NCBI RefSeq assembly: GCF_009863025.1
Contig: NZ_WWIR01000391.1
Location: 1 to 39,599, forward strand
Direction of reading: 5' to 3'
Length of the DNA stretch: 39,599 nt
Origin: Streptomyces sp. SID4985
Lineage (GTDB): Bacteria; Actinomycetota; Actinomycetes; Streptomycetales; Streptomycetaceae
The translations under genes were made by a program, and so were the position numbers. Positions within the stretch are counted from its first letter, which is position 1, and each line of letters opens with the position of its first letter. The notes under the pieces were generated by a model. That model was not told the origin of the DNA. It saw nothing but the letters and a program-made list of their open reading frames with translations, and searched no databases. This document shows positions 15,276-23,686 of this stretch, in pieces.

Positions 15276-16508
15276 ATGGCCACCCCACGCCTGCTCCGCA
15301 GATGCCTGTTCGCGGCCCTCTCGGCCGCGTTGATCGGCACGGCGGCCGTCGCACCCGCGCACGCCAGTACGGCGGCGCCCACCGCGGCGGCCGTCACCAC
15401 GTTCTCCGACACCTTCGACGGACCCGCGGGCGCCGCGGTCAACTCCTCGAAGTGGTCGCAGGAGACGGGTGACAACGTCAACAACCACGAGCGGCAGTAC
15501 TACACCTCGGGCACCAACAACGCGGCCCTGGACGGCCAGGGCCATCTGGTGATCACCGCCAAGCGGGAGAACCCGGCCAACTACCAGTGCTGGTACGGAG
15601 CTTGCCAGTACACCTCGGCCCGGCTGAACACCTCGGGCAAGTTCAACGCGCAGTACGGCCATGTCGAGGCGCGGATGAAGATCCCGCGCGGGCAGGGCAT
15701 GTGGCCCGCGTTCTGGATGCTCGGCACTCCGGTGAACTGGCCGGACTCCGGTGAGATCGACGTGATGGAGAACGTCGGCTTTGAACCCTCCACGGTGCAC
15801 GGCACGATCCACGGCCCCGGCTACTCCGGCTCGGGCGGCATCGGCGCGGGCTACTCGCTGCCGAACGGACAGGCTTTCGCGGACGCCTTCCACACCTTCG
15901 CGGTCGACTGGGCGCCCGACTCGATCACCTGGTCGGTGGACGGCAATGTCTACCAGCGGCGCACCCCGGCCGACCTGGGCGGCAGGACCTGGGTGTTCAA
16001 CAAGCCGTTCTTCCTGATCCTGAACCTCGCGGTCGGCGGCTACTGGCCGGGCGACCCGGACGGTTCGACGCAGTTCCCGGCACAGTTGGTGGTCGACTCG
16101 GTGTCGGTGACGACGTCCGACGGCGCCGCGGGCAAGGCCATCCGGGGCCTGGCCGGCAAGTGCGTGGACGTGGCCGCCGCGAACTCCGCGAACGGCACCC
16201 CGGTCCAGCTCTACGACTGCAACGGCACCGCCGCGCAGCAGTGGACGGTCGGCTCGGACGGCACGATCCGGGCGCTCGGCAAGTGCCTCGACGTCGTGGA
16301 CAACGCCACGGCGGACGGCTCGAAGGTCCAGCTGTGGGACTGCACGGGCGGCCCCAACCAGAAGTGGGTCGTGTCGTCGGCCAACGACATCGTCAATCCG
16401 CAGGCCGACAAGTGCCTGGACGTGACCGACAACAACCCGGCCAACGGCACCCGGCTCCAGATCTGGACCTGCGGCGGGGGCGCCAACCAGAAGTGGACGG
16501 TCGGCTGA
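15276..16508 (+). CDS. Secreted GH16 endo-beta-1,3-glucanase with C-terminal ricin-type (CBM13) domain
   Basis: 410 residues. ATG 15276 is chosen because it gives a Sec signal ending at AHA near residue 30, and GGAGA lies just upstream. The GH16 catalytic domain runs about 42-283, with the catalytic signature GEIDVME (nucleophile E160, D162, acid/base E165) and surrounding MWPAFWML and HTFAVDW. The C-terminal part (about 287-410) is a ricin-type beta-trefoil with QQW, QKW and QKW motifs at about 332, 373 and 407, binding beta-glucan or other polymers. It would hydrolyse beta-1,3-glucan of fungi or plants outside the cell. The upstream DasR-like site fits nutrient-responsive control. Confidence 0.93.
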   Translation: MATPRLLRRCLFAALSAALIGTAAVAPAHASTAAPTAAAVTTFSDTFDGPAGAAVNSSKWSQETGDNVNNHERQYYTSGTNNAALDGQGHLVITAKRENPANYQCWYGACQYTSARLNTSGKFNAQYGHVEARMKIPRGQGMWPAFWMLGTPVNWPDSGEIDVMENVGFEPSTVHGTIHGPGYSGSGGIGAGYSLPNGQAFADAFHTFAVDWAPDSITWSVDGNVYQRRTPADLGGRTWVFNKPFFLILNLAVGGYWPGDPDGSTQFPAQLVVDSVSVTTSDGAAGKAIRGLAGKCVDVAAANSANGTPVQLYDCNGTAAQQWTVGSDGTIRALGKCLDVVDNATADGSKVQLWDCTGGPNQKWVVSSANDIVNPQADKCLDVTDNNPANGTRLQIWTCGGGANQKWTVG

Positions 16509-16520
16509 GCGGCCCCGGGC

Positions 16521-16766
16521 TCAGCGCGGCCTCCAGGTGAACTTGTCGCCGCCGACCCAGCGGATCGCGTCCGGATCGTCCAGGTCGTGGATGACGATCC
16601 CCCGGGCGGCGGCGACCTCCAGTACCTCGGTGATGGACGTGACCTCGCCGATCACCTCCCCGTCGATCTCCATGATCCGGAAGGGCGGCCGTCCCGGCTT
16701 GCCCGGACACACACCGAGCACCATGATCCGCGGCTTCGACATGTACGGAGCTGATTGTTCGGTCAT
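16521..16766 (-). CDS. Small protein of unknown function, probably leaderless
   Basis: 81 residues from ATG 16766: IMVLGVCPGKPGRPPFRIMEIDGEVIGEVTSITEVLEVAAARGIVIHDLDDPDAIRWVGGDKFTW. It looks like a compact alpha/beta protein; I do not recognise the family. There is no ribosome site. Instead TAGGCT (16774-16779, minus strand) lies exactly 7 nt before the ATG, so transcription should begin at the A of the start codon, making a leaderless mRNA. An internal ATG at 16742 also lacks a ribosome site. Its 3' end faces the GH16 gene. Confidence 0.7.
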   Translation of the reverse strand: MTEQSAPYMSKPRIMVLGVCPGKPGRPPFRIMEIDGEVIGEVTSITEVLEVAAARGIVIHDLDDPDAIRWVGGDKFTWRPR

Positions 16767-16773
16767 GCTCTAG

Positions 16774-16809
16774 AGCCTAAATCGCCACGGACCTGGACGA
16801 CTCGTCCAG
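16774..16809 (-). promoter_or_regulatory. Leaderless promoter with 17-bp palindrome over the -35 region
   Basis: On the minus strand the -10 hexamer TAGGCT is followed by 7 nt and ATG 16766. A perfect palindrome CTGGACGA-C-TCGTCCAG (16793-16809) occupies the -35 region, ideally placed to be a repressor operator. No TTGAC-type -35 is evident. Confidence 0.45.
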
Positions 16810-16928
16810 CTGAGCCGGACCGGCGGCGCCCGCCGTGCGCCGGGCGCGGGGCTGGGGAACGCTGGAGGTCCCCGTGGGCCGAGAACTGCCCGCCGACCGC
16901 CCGGAGTGCCCGAAGCCGGAGGTGACCC

Positions 16929-17969
16929 ATGAAGCCCGTCGCGGCCCTGGACCGGATCGCCTTCCTCCTGGAGCGCTCGCTGGCGCCCACCTACCGGGTG
17001 AAGGCCTTCCGCACCGCCTCCCGGGTCCTCTCGGCGCTGCCCGAGAAGGAGGTCGCCCAGCGGGCGTCGGCCGGATCGCTGGAGTCACTGAAGGGCATCG
17101 GCCCGAAGACCGCGCAGGTGGTGCGGGAGGCGCTGGCCGGTGAGGTGCCCGGCTATCTGAGCGCCCTTGAGGAGGAGGCCGGGGCGCCGCTCACCGACGG
17201 CGCGGGCGAGGGGCTGCGGGCGCTGCTGCGCGGCGACTGCCACACCCACTCGGACTGGTCGGACGGCGGCAGCACCATCGAGGAGATGGGCCTGGCGGCG
17301 GCCGCGCTCGGCCACGAGTGGACCGCGCTCACCGACCACTCCCCCAGGCTCACCGTGGCCCGCGGGCTGTCCCCGGAGCGGCTGCGCGAGCAGCTGGACG
17401 TGATCGACGAGCTGAACGCCCGCTGGGCGCCGTTCCAGCTGCTCACCGGCATCGAGTGCGACATCCTGGACGACGGCTCGCTGGACCAGGAGCCCGAGCT
17501 GCTCGACCGGCTCGACGTGGTGGTGGTCTCGGTGCACTCCAAGCTGCGGATGGACGCCCGCGCGATGACCCGCCGGATGGTGAAGGCCGTGCGGAACCCG
17601 CACGCCGACATCCTCGGCCACTGCACCGGCCGTCTGCTCGCCGGGAAGAAGCGGCCCGAGTCCACGTTCGACGCGGCCGAGGTGTTCGCCGCCTGCGCCG
17701 AGTCGGGCACCGCCGTGGAGATCAACAGCCGCCCCGAGCGACTCGACCCGCCCAGGCGGCTGCTGCGGGAGGCGGTGGCGGCGGGCACGCTGTTCTCGAT
17801 CGACACCGACGCGCACGCGCCCGGCCAGCTGGACTGGCAGATCCTGGGCTGCGCCCGCGCCGAGGCGTGCGAGGTGCCGCCGGAGCGGGTGGTGACGACC
17901 TGGACGGCCGACGAGTTGCTGGGCTGGACCCGCGAAAACCGGGTTCCCGAGCGGGTGGCAATGCGCTGA
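16929..17969 (+). CDS. Helix-hairpin-helix plus PHP-domain protein (PolX-like without polymerase palm)
   Basis: 346 residues from ATG 16929 (GGAGG just upstream). The N-terminus (about 1-75) resembles the PolX 8-kDa and helix-hairpin-helix region (GSLESLKGIGPKTAQVV). A PHP domain starts directly afterwards, with all expected metal ligands visible: CHTHSDWSDGG, ALTDHSP, GIECDI, VVVSVHSK, ILGHCTG and DTDAHAPGQLDW. Bacterial PolX has polymerase fingers and palm between these parts; they are missing here. PHP domains are metal-dependent phosphoesterases, often 3'-5' exonucleases or histidinol-phosphate phosphatases. DNA repair is inferred, not shown. Confidence 0.9.
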   Translation: MKPVAALDRIAFLLERSLAPTYRVKAFRTASRVLSALPEKEVAQRASAGSLESLKGIGPKTAQVVREALAGEVPGYLSALEEEAGAPLTDGAGEGLRALLRGDCHTHSDWSDGGSTIEEMGLAAAALGHEWTALTDHSPRLTVARGLSPERLREQLDVIDELNARWAPFQLLTGIECDILDDGSLDQEPELLDRLDVVVVSVHSKLRMDARAMTRRMVKAVRNPHADILGHCTGRLLAGKKRPESTFDAAEVFAACAESGTAVEINSRPERLDPPRRLLREAVAAGTLFSIDTDAHAPGQLDWQILGCARAEACEVPPERVVTTWTADELLGWTRENRVPERVAMR

Positions 17970-18036
17970 CCTGCGCTCATGGACGTGACACGGGTCACCG
18001 CTCCCGCAGGAACGACCGGGCGGCGTGAACCGTTGT

Positions 18037-18077
18037 AGGAGGTGTGGGACGCGGTCGACCGACCGACCGTGTCCCAC
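18037..18077 (+). ncRNA. Strong hairpin beginning just after a perfect AGGAGG, possible leader or small RNA
   Basis: AGGAGG at 18037-18042 is followed at once by a 14-bp stem, 18044-18057 with 18064-18077, containing a single G-U pair and a 6-nt loop. It lies between the PHP stop and the terminator at 18081. The GTG at 18042 would be only a few nt from the ribosome site, so no real ORF is evident. It may be part of the terminator complex or a small transcript. Confidence 0.3.
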
Positions 18078-18080
18078 CCC

Positions 18081-18127
18081 GCCCCGGCCGTGCGTCCCCC
18101 CGTCACGGCCGGGGCTCCTCTTTTTTC
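18081..18127 (+). terminator. Rho-independent terminator
   Basis: GCCCCGGCCGTG (18081-18092) and CACGGCCGGGGC (18104-18115) form a perfect 12-bp stem with an 11-nt loop, followed by TCCTCTTTTTTC. The U-tract is on the plus strand, so it ends the PHP gene transcript or any small RNA starting after 17969. Confidence 0.85.
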
Positions 18128-18174
18128 AGGCTTTTACCGCCCTTTGCCTCGGTTTGCGGTCGTTTTCCGCGCGT

Positions 18175-19464
18175 TCAGCGTGGCGACCGCTCCTCCAGTG
18201 CCGTGTGCCAGGCGGGCAGCCGGTCCCCGGGAGCGGGCTCGGCCCGGCGGCCGCCGCGCGCGAAGAAGTCGGCCAGCGGCAGGATCGCCGCGCCCACGGT
18301 CACCGCGTCCGGCCCGAGACGGCCGAGCTCGATGGTCACCCGGTCGGCGGGGTGGCGCAGCGCGTAGGTGGCCGCGTGGCGGCGTACGGCGGGCAGGAAG
18401 CGGGTGCCGAGCTGGAGTCCGGCCCAGCCGCCGATCAGGATGCGCTCGGGCTGGAAGAGGTTGATCAGGTCGGAGAGCCCGGCGCCCAGGTACTCGGCGG
18501 TCTCCTCCAGTACCGCGAGGGCCACCGGGTCGGGCTCGGCGCCGTCGGCCGGGTAGGCGGCGGCAAGCATCGCTGTGAGCGCGGTCTCCTCGTCGGTGTT
18601 CTCCGGCGGCCGTCCGCCTTCCTCGCGCCAGCGGGCGAGCAGCGACTCGGCGCCCGCGTACGCCTCCAGACACCCCGGCGCCCCGCACCGGCACCGGCGC
18701 CCGCGCACCCGTACGGTCAGATGCCCCCACTCCACGGCCCGCCCCTGCTCCACGTCGGGGGCGACCAGGCAGGCGCCGACGCCGGAGCCGAAGAGGACGA
18801 CCAGGGCGTTGCGCGCGCCGCGTCCCGCACCGAACCACATCTCGGCCTGGCCGAGCGTCTTGGCGCCGTTGTCGATGAAGTACGGGACGTCGTCCGGGAG
18901 TTGGGAGGTCGCGCGGAGCAGCCGCTCCAGCGGGACACCGTCCCAGCCGATGGTCTGACCGTGCACCACGGCTCCCCGGTCGGCGGTGTGCTCGATGATG
19001 CCGGGGACGCCGACCCCGACGCCGAGCAGCCGGGCGGGTACGGCCGCCTCGGAGGCGAGGACCTCGGCGATGCCGTCGCGGATGTGGCCGACGATCACAT
19101 CGACGTCGTAGCTCTGCGGAGCCAACGGGTGTTCCACGCGGGCGAGTTCGGTGAGGGCGAGGTCGAACAGCTCGACGCGGACGCGGGTCTCGCCCACGTC
19201 GACGCCGATCATCTGGCCGCTGTGCGGGGCGACGCGGAGGAGGGTGCGCGGGCGGCCGCCGTCGGAGTCGACGCTGCCCGCCTCCTCGACCAGGCCGTCC
19301 GCGACGAGGTCGGCGACCACGTTGCTCACCGAGCCGGAACTGAGTCCGGTGGCCGGGCCGAGCTCGAAGCGGCTCAACGGCCCGTCGAAGTACAGCCGTT
19401 GGAGCACGGCCGTGCGGTTGCCCCGCCTCAGATCGCGTACCGTGCGCCCGTTCCGCCCCGCCAT
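18175..19464 (-). CDS. ROK-family transcriptional repressor with degenerate kinase site
   Basis: 429 residues: N-terminal winged helix (about 15-62, LYFDGPLSRFELGPATGLSSGSVSNVV), then a ROK sugar-kinase-like domain with phosphate loop GVDVGETRVRVELFD (87-101) and zinc motif H248 plus C258-x-C260-x4-C265 (CRCGAPGCLEAYAG). The catalytic END-type motif reads DNG (198-200), with the active Asp replaced by Gly, so it probably senses but does not phosphorylate a sugar. ATG 19464 follows AAGGGG. No sugar transporter adjoins, making it an orphan regulator; likely targets include its own gene and distant carbohydrate genes. Two palindromes lie just upstream. Confidence 0.9.
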   Translation of the reverse strand: MAGRNGRTVRDLRRGNRTAVLQRLYFDGPLSRFELGPATGLSSGSVSNVVADLVADGLVEEAGSVDSDGGRPRTLLRVAPHSGQMIGVDVGETRVRVELFDLALTELARVEHPLAPQSYDVDVIVGHIRDGIAEVLASEAAVPARLLGVGVGVPGIIEHTADRGAVVHGQTIGWDGVPLERLLRATSQLPDDVPYFIDNGAKTLGQAEMWFGAGRGARNALVVLFGSGVGACLVAPDVEQGRAVEWGHLTVRVRGRRCRCGAPGCLEAYAGAESLLARWREEGGRPPENTDEETALTAMLAAAYPADGAEPDPVALAVLEETAEYLGAGLSDLINLFQPERILIGGWAGLQLGTRFLPAVRRHAATYALRHPADRVTIELGRLGPDAVTVGAAILPLADFFARGGRRAEPAPGDRLPAWHTALEERSPR

Positions 19465-19481
19465 GTGGCCCCTTCCGAACC

Positions 19482-19522
19482 GTGCCCGACCTGCAACATA
19501 CCTCTCCTGGCAGGCCGGGCAC
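19482..19522 (-). promoter_or_regulatory. 13-bp stem in the leader of the ROK gene
   Basis: GTGCCCGACCTGC (19482-19494) pairs with GCAGGCCGGGCAC (19510-19522) with one mismatch, around a 15-nt loop, 17 nt before the start codon. It would form a stable leader hairpin or act as a DNA operator. Confidence 0.4.
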
Positions 19523-19536
19523 GATGTCGGGGCGCC

Positions 19537-19559
19537 CTTATCTCATGCTGTGAGCTAAG
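19537..19559 (-). promoter_or_regulatory. Palindrome, candidate ROK autoregulatory operator
   Basis: CTTATCTCA (19537-19545) and TGAGCTAAG (19551-19559) are inverted arms with one mismatch and a 5-nt spacer. The site is AT-rich compared with its surroundings and lies about 75 nt upstream of the ROK start, in the expected promoter region. Confidence 0.5.
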
Positions 19560-19596
19560 GCGTGGAGCCATGAGTCACCGCACGAGGGGCCCGGGA

Positions 19597-22500
19597 TCAC
19601 CCGGCGGCGTACACGTCCTCGACGTAACGCCCGTCCGCCACAAGGGAGTCGAGCCAGCGGACGGCGTCGGCCTCCTCGGCACCGGGAACGCGCTCCCGGT
19701 ACAGGGTACGGAAGGCCTCCCGTACACCGGGGGCCATCCGGGAGCCGTCGCCGCAGACGTACACCCGGGCCCCGGAGTTCAGCAGGTCCCAGACCTCGTC
19801 CGCCTCGGCCGCGATGCGGTGCTGGACGAAGAGGGCGCCGTTCTCGGGGGCCGCGCTGAAGGCGGGGCGCAGCGAGACGGCTCCGGCGGCCTCGGCGGCG
19901 CGCAGTTCGTCGGCGTGGAGGTAGTCGGCGTCGGGGGCGTCGCAGCCGAAGTAGAGGAACGCGGCGGGCAGTTCGGCGCCCTGGGCGCGGGCGGCCGCAC
20001 GGTCCGCCACCGCTCCCCGGAAGGGGGCGAGGCCGGTTCCGGCACCGATCATCACGACCGGGGCCGAGCCGTCGATGCGGAACACCTCGCGGCAGGGCTG
20101 GACGCGGGCGTACACCGTGTCGCCGGGCTTGAGGGAGGCCAGGTGGTTCGAACCGGTTCCCCGGTAGCGGCCGTTGCCCGAGCGGGCGGGGGCGTCGAGC
20201 ACGGAGACCATGAGGTCGGCGTGGTGCGGGTCGGCCGCCGGGGAGGAGGAGACGGAGTAGTGGCGCGGCCGCAGCGGGGTCAGCAGGTCGAGCAGCAGGG
20301 GCCAGCCGAGGGCGCCGCGCAGGGCGGGGTGGTCCTCGATGATCTCCAGCAGCGTGCGCGGGTCGTCGCCGGGCAGGGCGGCGAGGGCGGCGCGCTCGGG
20401 CGGGCAGGGGTTGGCCCCGGCGAGCAGGTCGAGCTGGCGGCGGTTCGGCTTCTCCTGCAACTCGACGTGTTGGGTGAGGAGTTCGCGTACCGTCACCGGC
20501 CGGTCGATGGCGAGGCCGTCGCGGCGCGGGCGGGTGGCGCGGATGTCGAGGATCGCCCCGGGGTCGACGCCGAGGGCGGCGACGGCGCGGTCCACGAGGT
20601 CCGGGTCGTTCGCGGGCAGCACGGTCAGATGGTCGGCGGTGCGGTAGGTGACGCCCTCGGGGAGAGCGACGCGCAGGAACCGCTTGACGCGCGGGTGGCC
20701 GGGCGCGGTGAGGTCGTGGGCCTCGGTGACGGTCATCGGGACCAGGCCGTGGCGTTCGGCGGCGGCGTCGAGGGGACCGCCGGTCAGGGCGCGGACCTCG
20801 TAGGCGGCCTCGGGCTCGTCGGTGGTGGCGGAGCCGATGGCGTCGGGGTCGCCGTACTCCTGGAGCAGGGCGGTGCGCAGGCCCGCGGTGAAGTCGCGGA
20901 CGGTGCCGGTGAGGTCGCCGGAGGCGTCGGCGGCGGCGCGCTCGGTGAGGCGGGTGGCGCCGAGTTCGGCCAGGCGGGTGTCGATCCGGGTGGGGACGTG
21001 CTGGTAGGTGGCGGCCCAGTTGCGGTCGCCGACGCCGAGGACGGCGTAGGTGACGCCGGTCAGGTCGTGCTCGCCGTCGAGCCAGGCGTGGAAGGCGGTG
21101 GCGTCGTCGGTGGGGCGGCCGTTGTAGGAGGCGGCGGTGATGACGACGGGCCGGTCGGTGGGCAGGCCGTCGGCGTAGGCGTCCAGCGGGGCGACCTCGG
21201 TGGCACAGCCGACGGCGGCGGCCTCGTCCGCGAGCTGGGCGGCGAACTCGCGGCAGGTGCCGTAGTTGCTGCCGTGCAGGAACAGCGCGGCGGTACCGGG
21301 GCGGACGCGGGCCGGGAGGGTGTCGGTGGCGCTGTCCTGGGCGGCCGCGGCCGGGGCGGCACCGGGGAGCTGCGCGTGGGCGCGGTCGGCGGGGGTGCGC
21401 GGGGTCAGGGCGAGCGTGAAGCCCTCGGGCTTGAGGGTCAGCGTCTCCTTGATGTCGAGCGTGTAGTCGGCGTGGTCGTGCAGCCGGTAGCGGTGGACCA
21501 GCATGGCGAGCAGCATGGTGGCCTCGTGCAGCGCGAACTGCCGTCCGATGCAGGCGCGTTCGCCGGTACCGAAGGGCTTGAAGGCGTGCACCGGGCGGGC
21601 CGCCTCGGCCTCGGCGGTGAACCGCTCGGGGTCGAACAGCTCGGGGTTGTCGCCCCACACGTCCTGCCGGTGCAGCATCGGCACGAGCACGCTGACGGCC
21701 TGCCCGGCGCGCAGCGGTATGCGGCCGCCGAGCAGGGTGTCCTCGCGGGCCTCGCGGCTGAAGGCGGCGGCGGTGGGCCACAGCCGCAGCGCCTCGTTGA
21801 GCACCTGGCGGGTGTAGGTGAGCCAGCCGACCTCGTCGTACGTCGGCTCGGGGTCGGCGGTGTCGCCCCACAGGGCGTCGGCCTCGCGCTGGACGAGCCG
21901 GAGCGCGGTGGGGTGCTTGGCCAGGTAGTAGAGGGCGAAGGACATCGCGCCGGAGGTGGTCTCGTGTCCGGCGATCAGGAAGGTGATGACCTGGTTGCGG
22001 ATGTTCGCGGTGTCGAGTGTGGTGCCGTCGGCGGGGTGCCGCGCGGTGAGCATCAGGCCGAGGAGGTCCTGGGCGTCGCTCTGGTCGGTGCCGGTGCGGG
22101 CGGCGATCACCTCGTCGACGACGCCCGCGAGGTAGTCGGCGTCCGCCTTGAAGGCCGCGTCGACCGCCGCGTAGTCGCCGCCCGGGACACGGGCGAGGCG
22201 GGTCATGCTCCACTCCAGGCAGCGCACCATCGCCTCGACGAAGGGGTGCGGCTCGTCCCGGTCGAAGGAGCCGAAGTCGTAGTCGAACCCAGCCAGGCCG
22301 ATGGTGTCGAGCGTCATCCGGGTCATGTCGTCCGGGACGTTCACCGGGCGGCCGGCACCGGCGGAGCGGTCCCAGGACTCGATCAGCCGACGGGCGACCT
22401 TGAGCATCACCGGGTGGTAGGCGCGCATGGAGCCGAGCGCGAAGGCGGGCATGAGGATGTCGTGGGCCTTGGCCCAGTTCGGCTCGTCGTTGTAGGCGGT

Positions 22501-22773
22501 GAACAGGCCGTCCGCGGCGAAGGCGCGCACGTTCTCCAGCGCGGGCCCGATGTGCTTGGCGAACCGGTCCTCGTCGGCCAGCTCGGCGACGAGGTCGGCG
22601 TCGGCGACGAACAGCGCGTCCCGCCCGTGCAGCCGGCGCACCAGCGCCGGGCCGTGCTCGCGCATCAGGCCCATGACCTGCTGGATGGGGGTGCGGCCGG
22701 GACCGGTGGCGGTGATGTCCACGACGGGGACGCCGGGGTCGGTGGGCTCGGGAAGCGGTGCGGTGGGGGGCAT
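19597..22773 (-). CDS. Bifunctional P450/NADPH-P450 reductase, CYP102 family
   Basis: 1058 residues from ATG 22773, the length of Bacillus P450 BM3. The P450 part has DGLF (Phe91, equivalent to BM3 Phe87), AGHETT (268-273), E327-x2-R330, PERF and haem ligand Cys408 (FKPFGTGERACIG). A linker at about 456-494 leads to an FMN flavodoxin domain (GSNYGTCREF, 501-510), then FAD/NADPH-reductase (RHYSVSSSP near 837-845, MIGAGTGLAPFRG 908-920, VCGDG near 1006). Known CYP102 enzymes hydroxylate medium and long fatty acids at sub-terminal carbons without a separate reductase. All electron-transfer parts are intact. Divergent from a PAS-LuxR regulator; a palindrome lies between. Confidence 0.95.
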   Translation of the reverse strand: MPPTAPLPEPTDPGVPVVDITATGPGRTPIQQVMGLMREHGPALVRRLHGRDALFVADADLVAELADEDRFAKHIGPALENVRAFAADGLFTAYNDEPNWAKAHDILMPAFALGSMRAYHPVMLKVARRLIESWDRSAGAGRPVNVPDDMTRMTLDTIGLAGFDYDFGSFDRDEPHPFVEAMVRCLEWSMTRLARVPGGDYAAVDAAFKADADYLAGVVDEVIAARTGTDQSDAQDLLGLMLTARHPADGTTLDTANIRNQVITFLIAGHETTSGAMSFALYYLAKHPTALRLVQREADALWGDTADPEPTYDEVGWLTYTRQVLNEALRLWPTAAAFSREAREDTLLGGRIPLRAGQAVSVLVPMLHRQDVWGDNPELFDPERFTAEAEAARPVHAFKPFGTGERACIGRQFALHEATMLLAMLVHRYRLHDHADYTLDIKETLTLKPEGFTLALTPRTPADRAHAQLPGAAPAAAAQDSATDTLPARVRPGTAALFLHGSNYGTCREFAAQLADEAAAVGCATEVAPLDAYADGLPTDRPVVITAASYNGRPTDDATAFHAWLDGEHDLTGVTYAVLGVGDRNWAATYQHVPTRIDTRLAELGATRLTERAAADASGDLTGTVRDFTAGLRTALLQEYGDPDAIGSATTDEPEAAYEVRALTGGPLDAAAERHGLVPMTVTEAHDLTAPGHPRVKRFLRVALPEGVTYRTADHLTVLPANDPDLVDRAVAALGVDPGAILDIRATRPRRDGLAIDRPVTVRELLTQHVELQEKPNRRQLDLLAGANPCPPERAALAALPGDDPRTLLEIIEDHPALRGALGWPLLLDLLTPLRPRHYSVSSSPAADPHHADLMVSVLDAPARSGNGRYRGTGSNHLASLKPGDTVYARVQPCREVFRIDGSAPVVMIGAGTGLAPFRGAVADRAAARAQGAELPAAFLYFGCDAPDADYLHADELRAAEAAGAVSLRPAFSAAPENGALFVQHRIAAEADEVWDLLNSGARVYVCGDGSRMAPGVREAFRTLYRERVPGAEEADAVRWLDSLVADGRYVEDVYAAG

Positions 22774-22853
22774 GGCGCGGCAACTGCCTTTCGCGGGGCG
22801 GGAGTCCTGCGTTCCAGACTGGCCTCCCGGCGGCCCGGACCCGCGCCAGGGCA

Positions 22854-22869
22854 CTACATGATCGTGTAG
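22854..22869. promoter_or_regulatory. Imperfect palindrome between CYP102 and PAS-LuxR genes
   Basis: CTACATGATCGTGTAG is symmetric except for one base pair. It lies in the 208-nt divergent region, about 80 nt from the CYP102 start and 113 nt from the regulator start, a position suiting an operator shared by both genes. Confidence 0.45.
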
Positions 22870-22981
22870 CCGAAAGTCATCGGAAGGACTTGCGCGAAGT
22901 GCGCTTCTGAGGCCCGTAAGTTGCCGCTGACCTGTGCTTTCGTCTTGGATGGGACTGGCTTTGCACAGCGGGAGGCACCGG

Positions 22982-23626
22982 ATGGACCTGGGGCGGACGG
23001 ACGGCGTGGTGTGGCGCAACCGCGCCCTCACCCTCTTCGACCGGGTGCCGCTACCCGTCGCCGTCTGCGATGTGTACGGCACGGTGATGCTGGCGAACCC
23101 GGCGATGGCGGCCGAGTGCGGTACGACCCCGGGGCAGCTGCGCGGCCGGGACGTGCTGAGCGTGTTCCGGCCCCGCGAGGCCGGTCAGGTGGAGCGGATC
23201 GCCGAGGCGCTGCGGCTGCGGCACCGCTCACGGTACGAGGTCGCGGTGAGCTGGAGCACACCGGGCGGCGCGGAGCGGTTCGGCGAGCTGACGGCGGACC
23301 CGGTGAGCGACAGTGTGGACGCGACCCCGGCGCTCCTCGTCATGCTGCGGGTGCGCGGGGAGCGGGGCGCCAGGCGGGGCCCGGAGCCCGCGCGGGTCAC
23401 GGAGACCGAGGGCCGGGTGCTCGCCCTGCTGGCCGGGGGCGCCACGACGGACCGCGCCGCCCGCGAGCTGGCCCTCAGCCGGGACGGCGTCGCCTACCAT
23501 CTGCGCCGCCTGTCGGCCCGCTGGAACGCGGCCAACCGCACGGAGCTGATCGCCCGCGCCTACGCGCTGGGGGTGCTGGTGCCGGGGGTGTGGCCGCCGG
23601 AGGCGCGGGGAGCGGGTGCGGAGTAG
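22982..23626 (+). CDS. PAS-domain LuxR-type transcriptional regulator
   Basis: 214 residues from ATG 22982 (GGGAGG 6 nt upstream). A PAS-like sensor domain (about 20-115: FDRVPLPVAVCDVYGTVMLANPAMAAE, then GRDVLSVF) is followed by a C-terminal LuxR/GerE-type helix-turn-helix at about 145-195 (ALLAGGATTDRAARELALSRDGVAYHLRRLSARWNAANRTEL). There is no receiver domain. It is divergent from the CYP102 gene and may control it in response to a ligand of the PAS domain; the shared palindrome supports this, but only by position. Confidence 0.88.
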   Translation: MDLGRTDGVVWRNRALTLFDRVPLPVAVCDVYGTVMLANPAMAAECGTTPGQLRGRDVLSVFRPREAGQVERIAEALRLRHRSRYEVAVSWSTPGGAERFGELTADPVSDSVDATPALLVMLRVRGERGARRGPEPARVTETEGRVLALLAGGATTDRAARELALSRDGVAYHLRRLSARWNAANRTELIARAYALGVLVPGVWPPEARGAGAE

Positions 23627-23686
23627 GGCTCGGTGCCCACGAAAACCGTTGGCCCCTCCCCCACTCCCTACATATGCTCACCCTGC

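Noticed and set aside
18025-22869. A 1614-residue open frame on the plus strand
   Set aside because: It runs antisense to the ROK and CYP102 genes, has Gly/Val/Arg-rich composition without domains, and arises from high GC bias.
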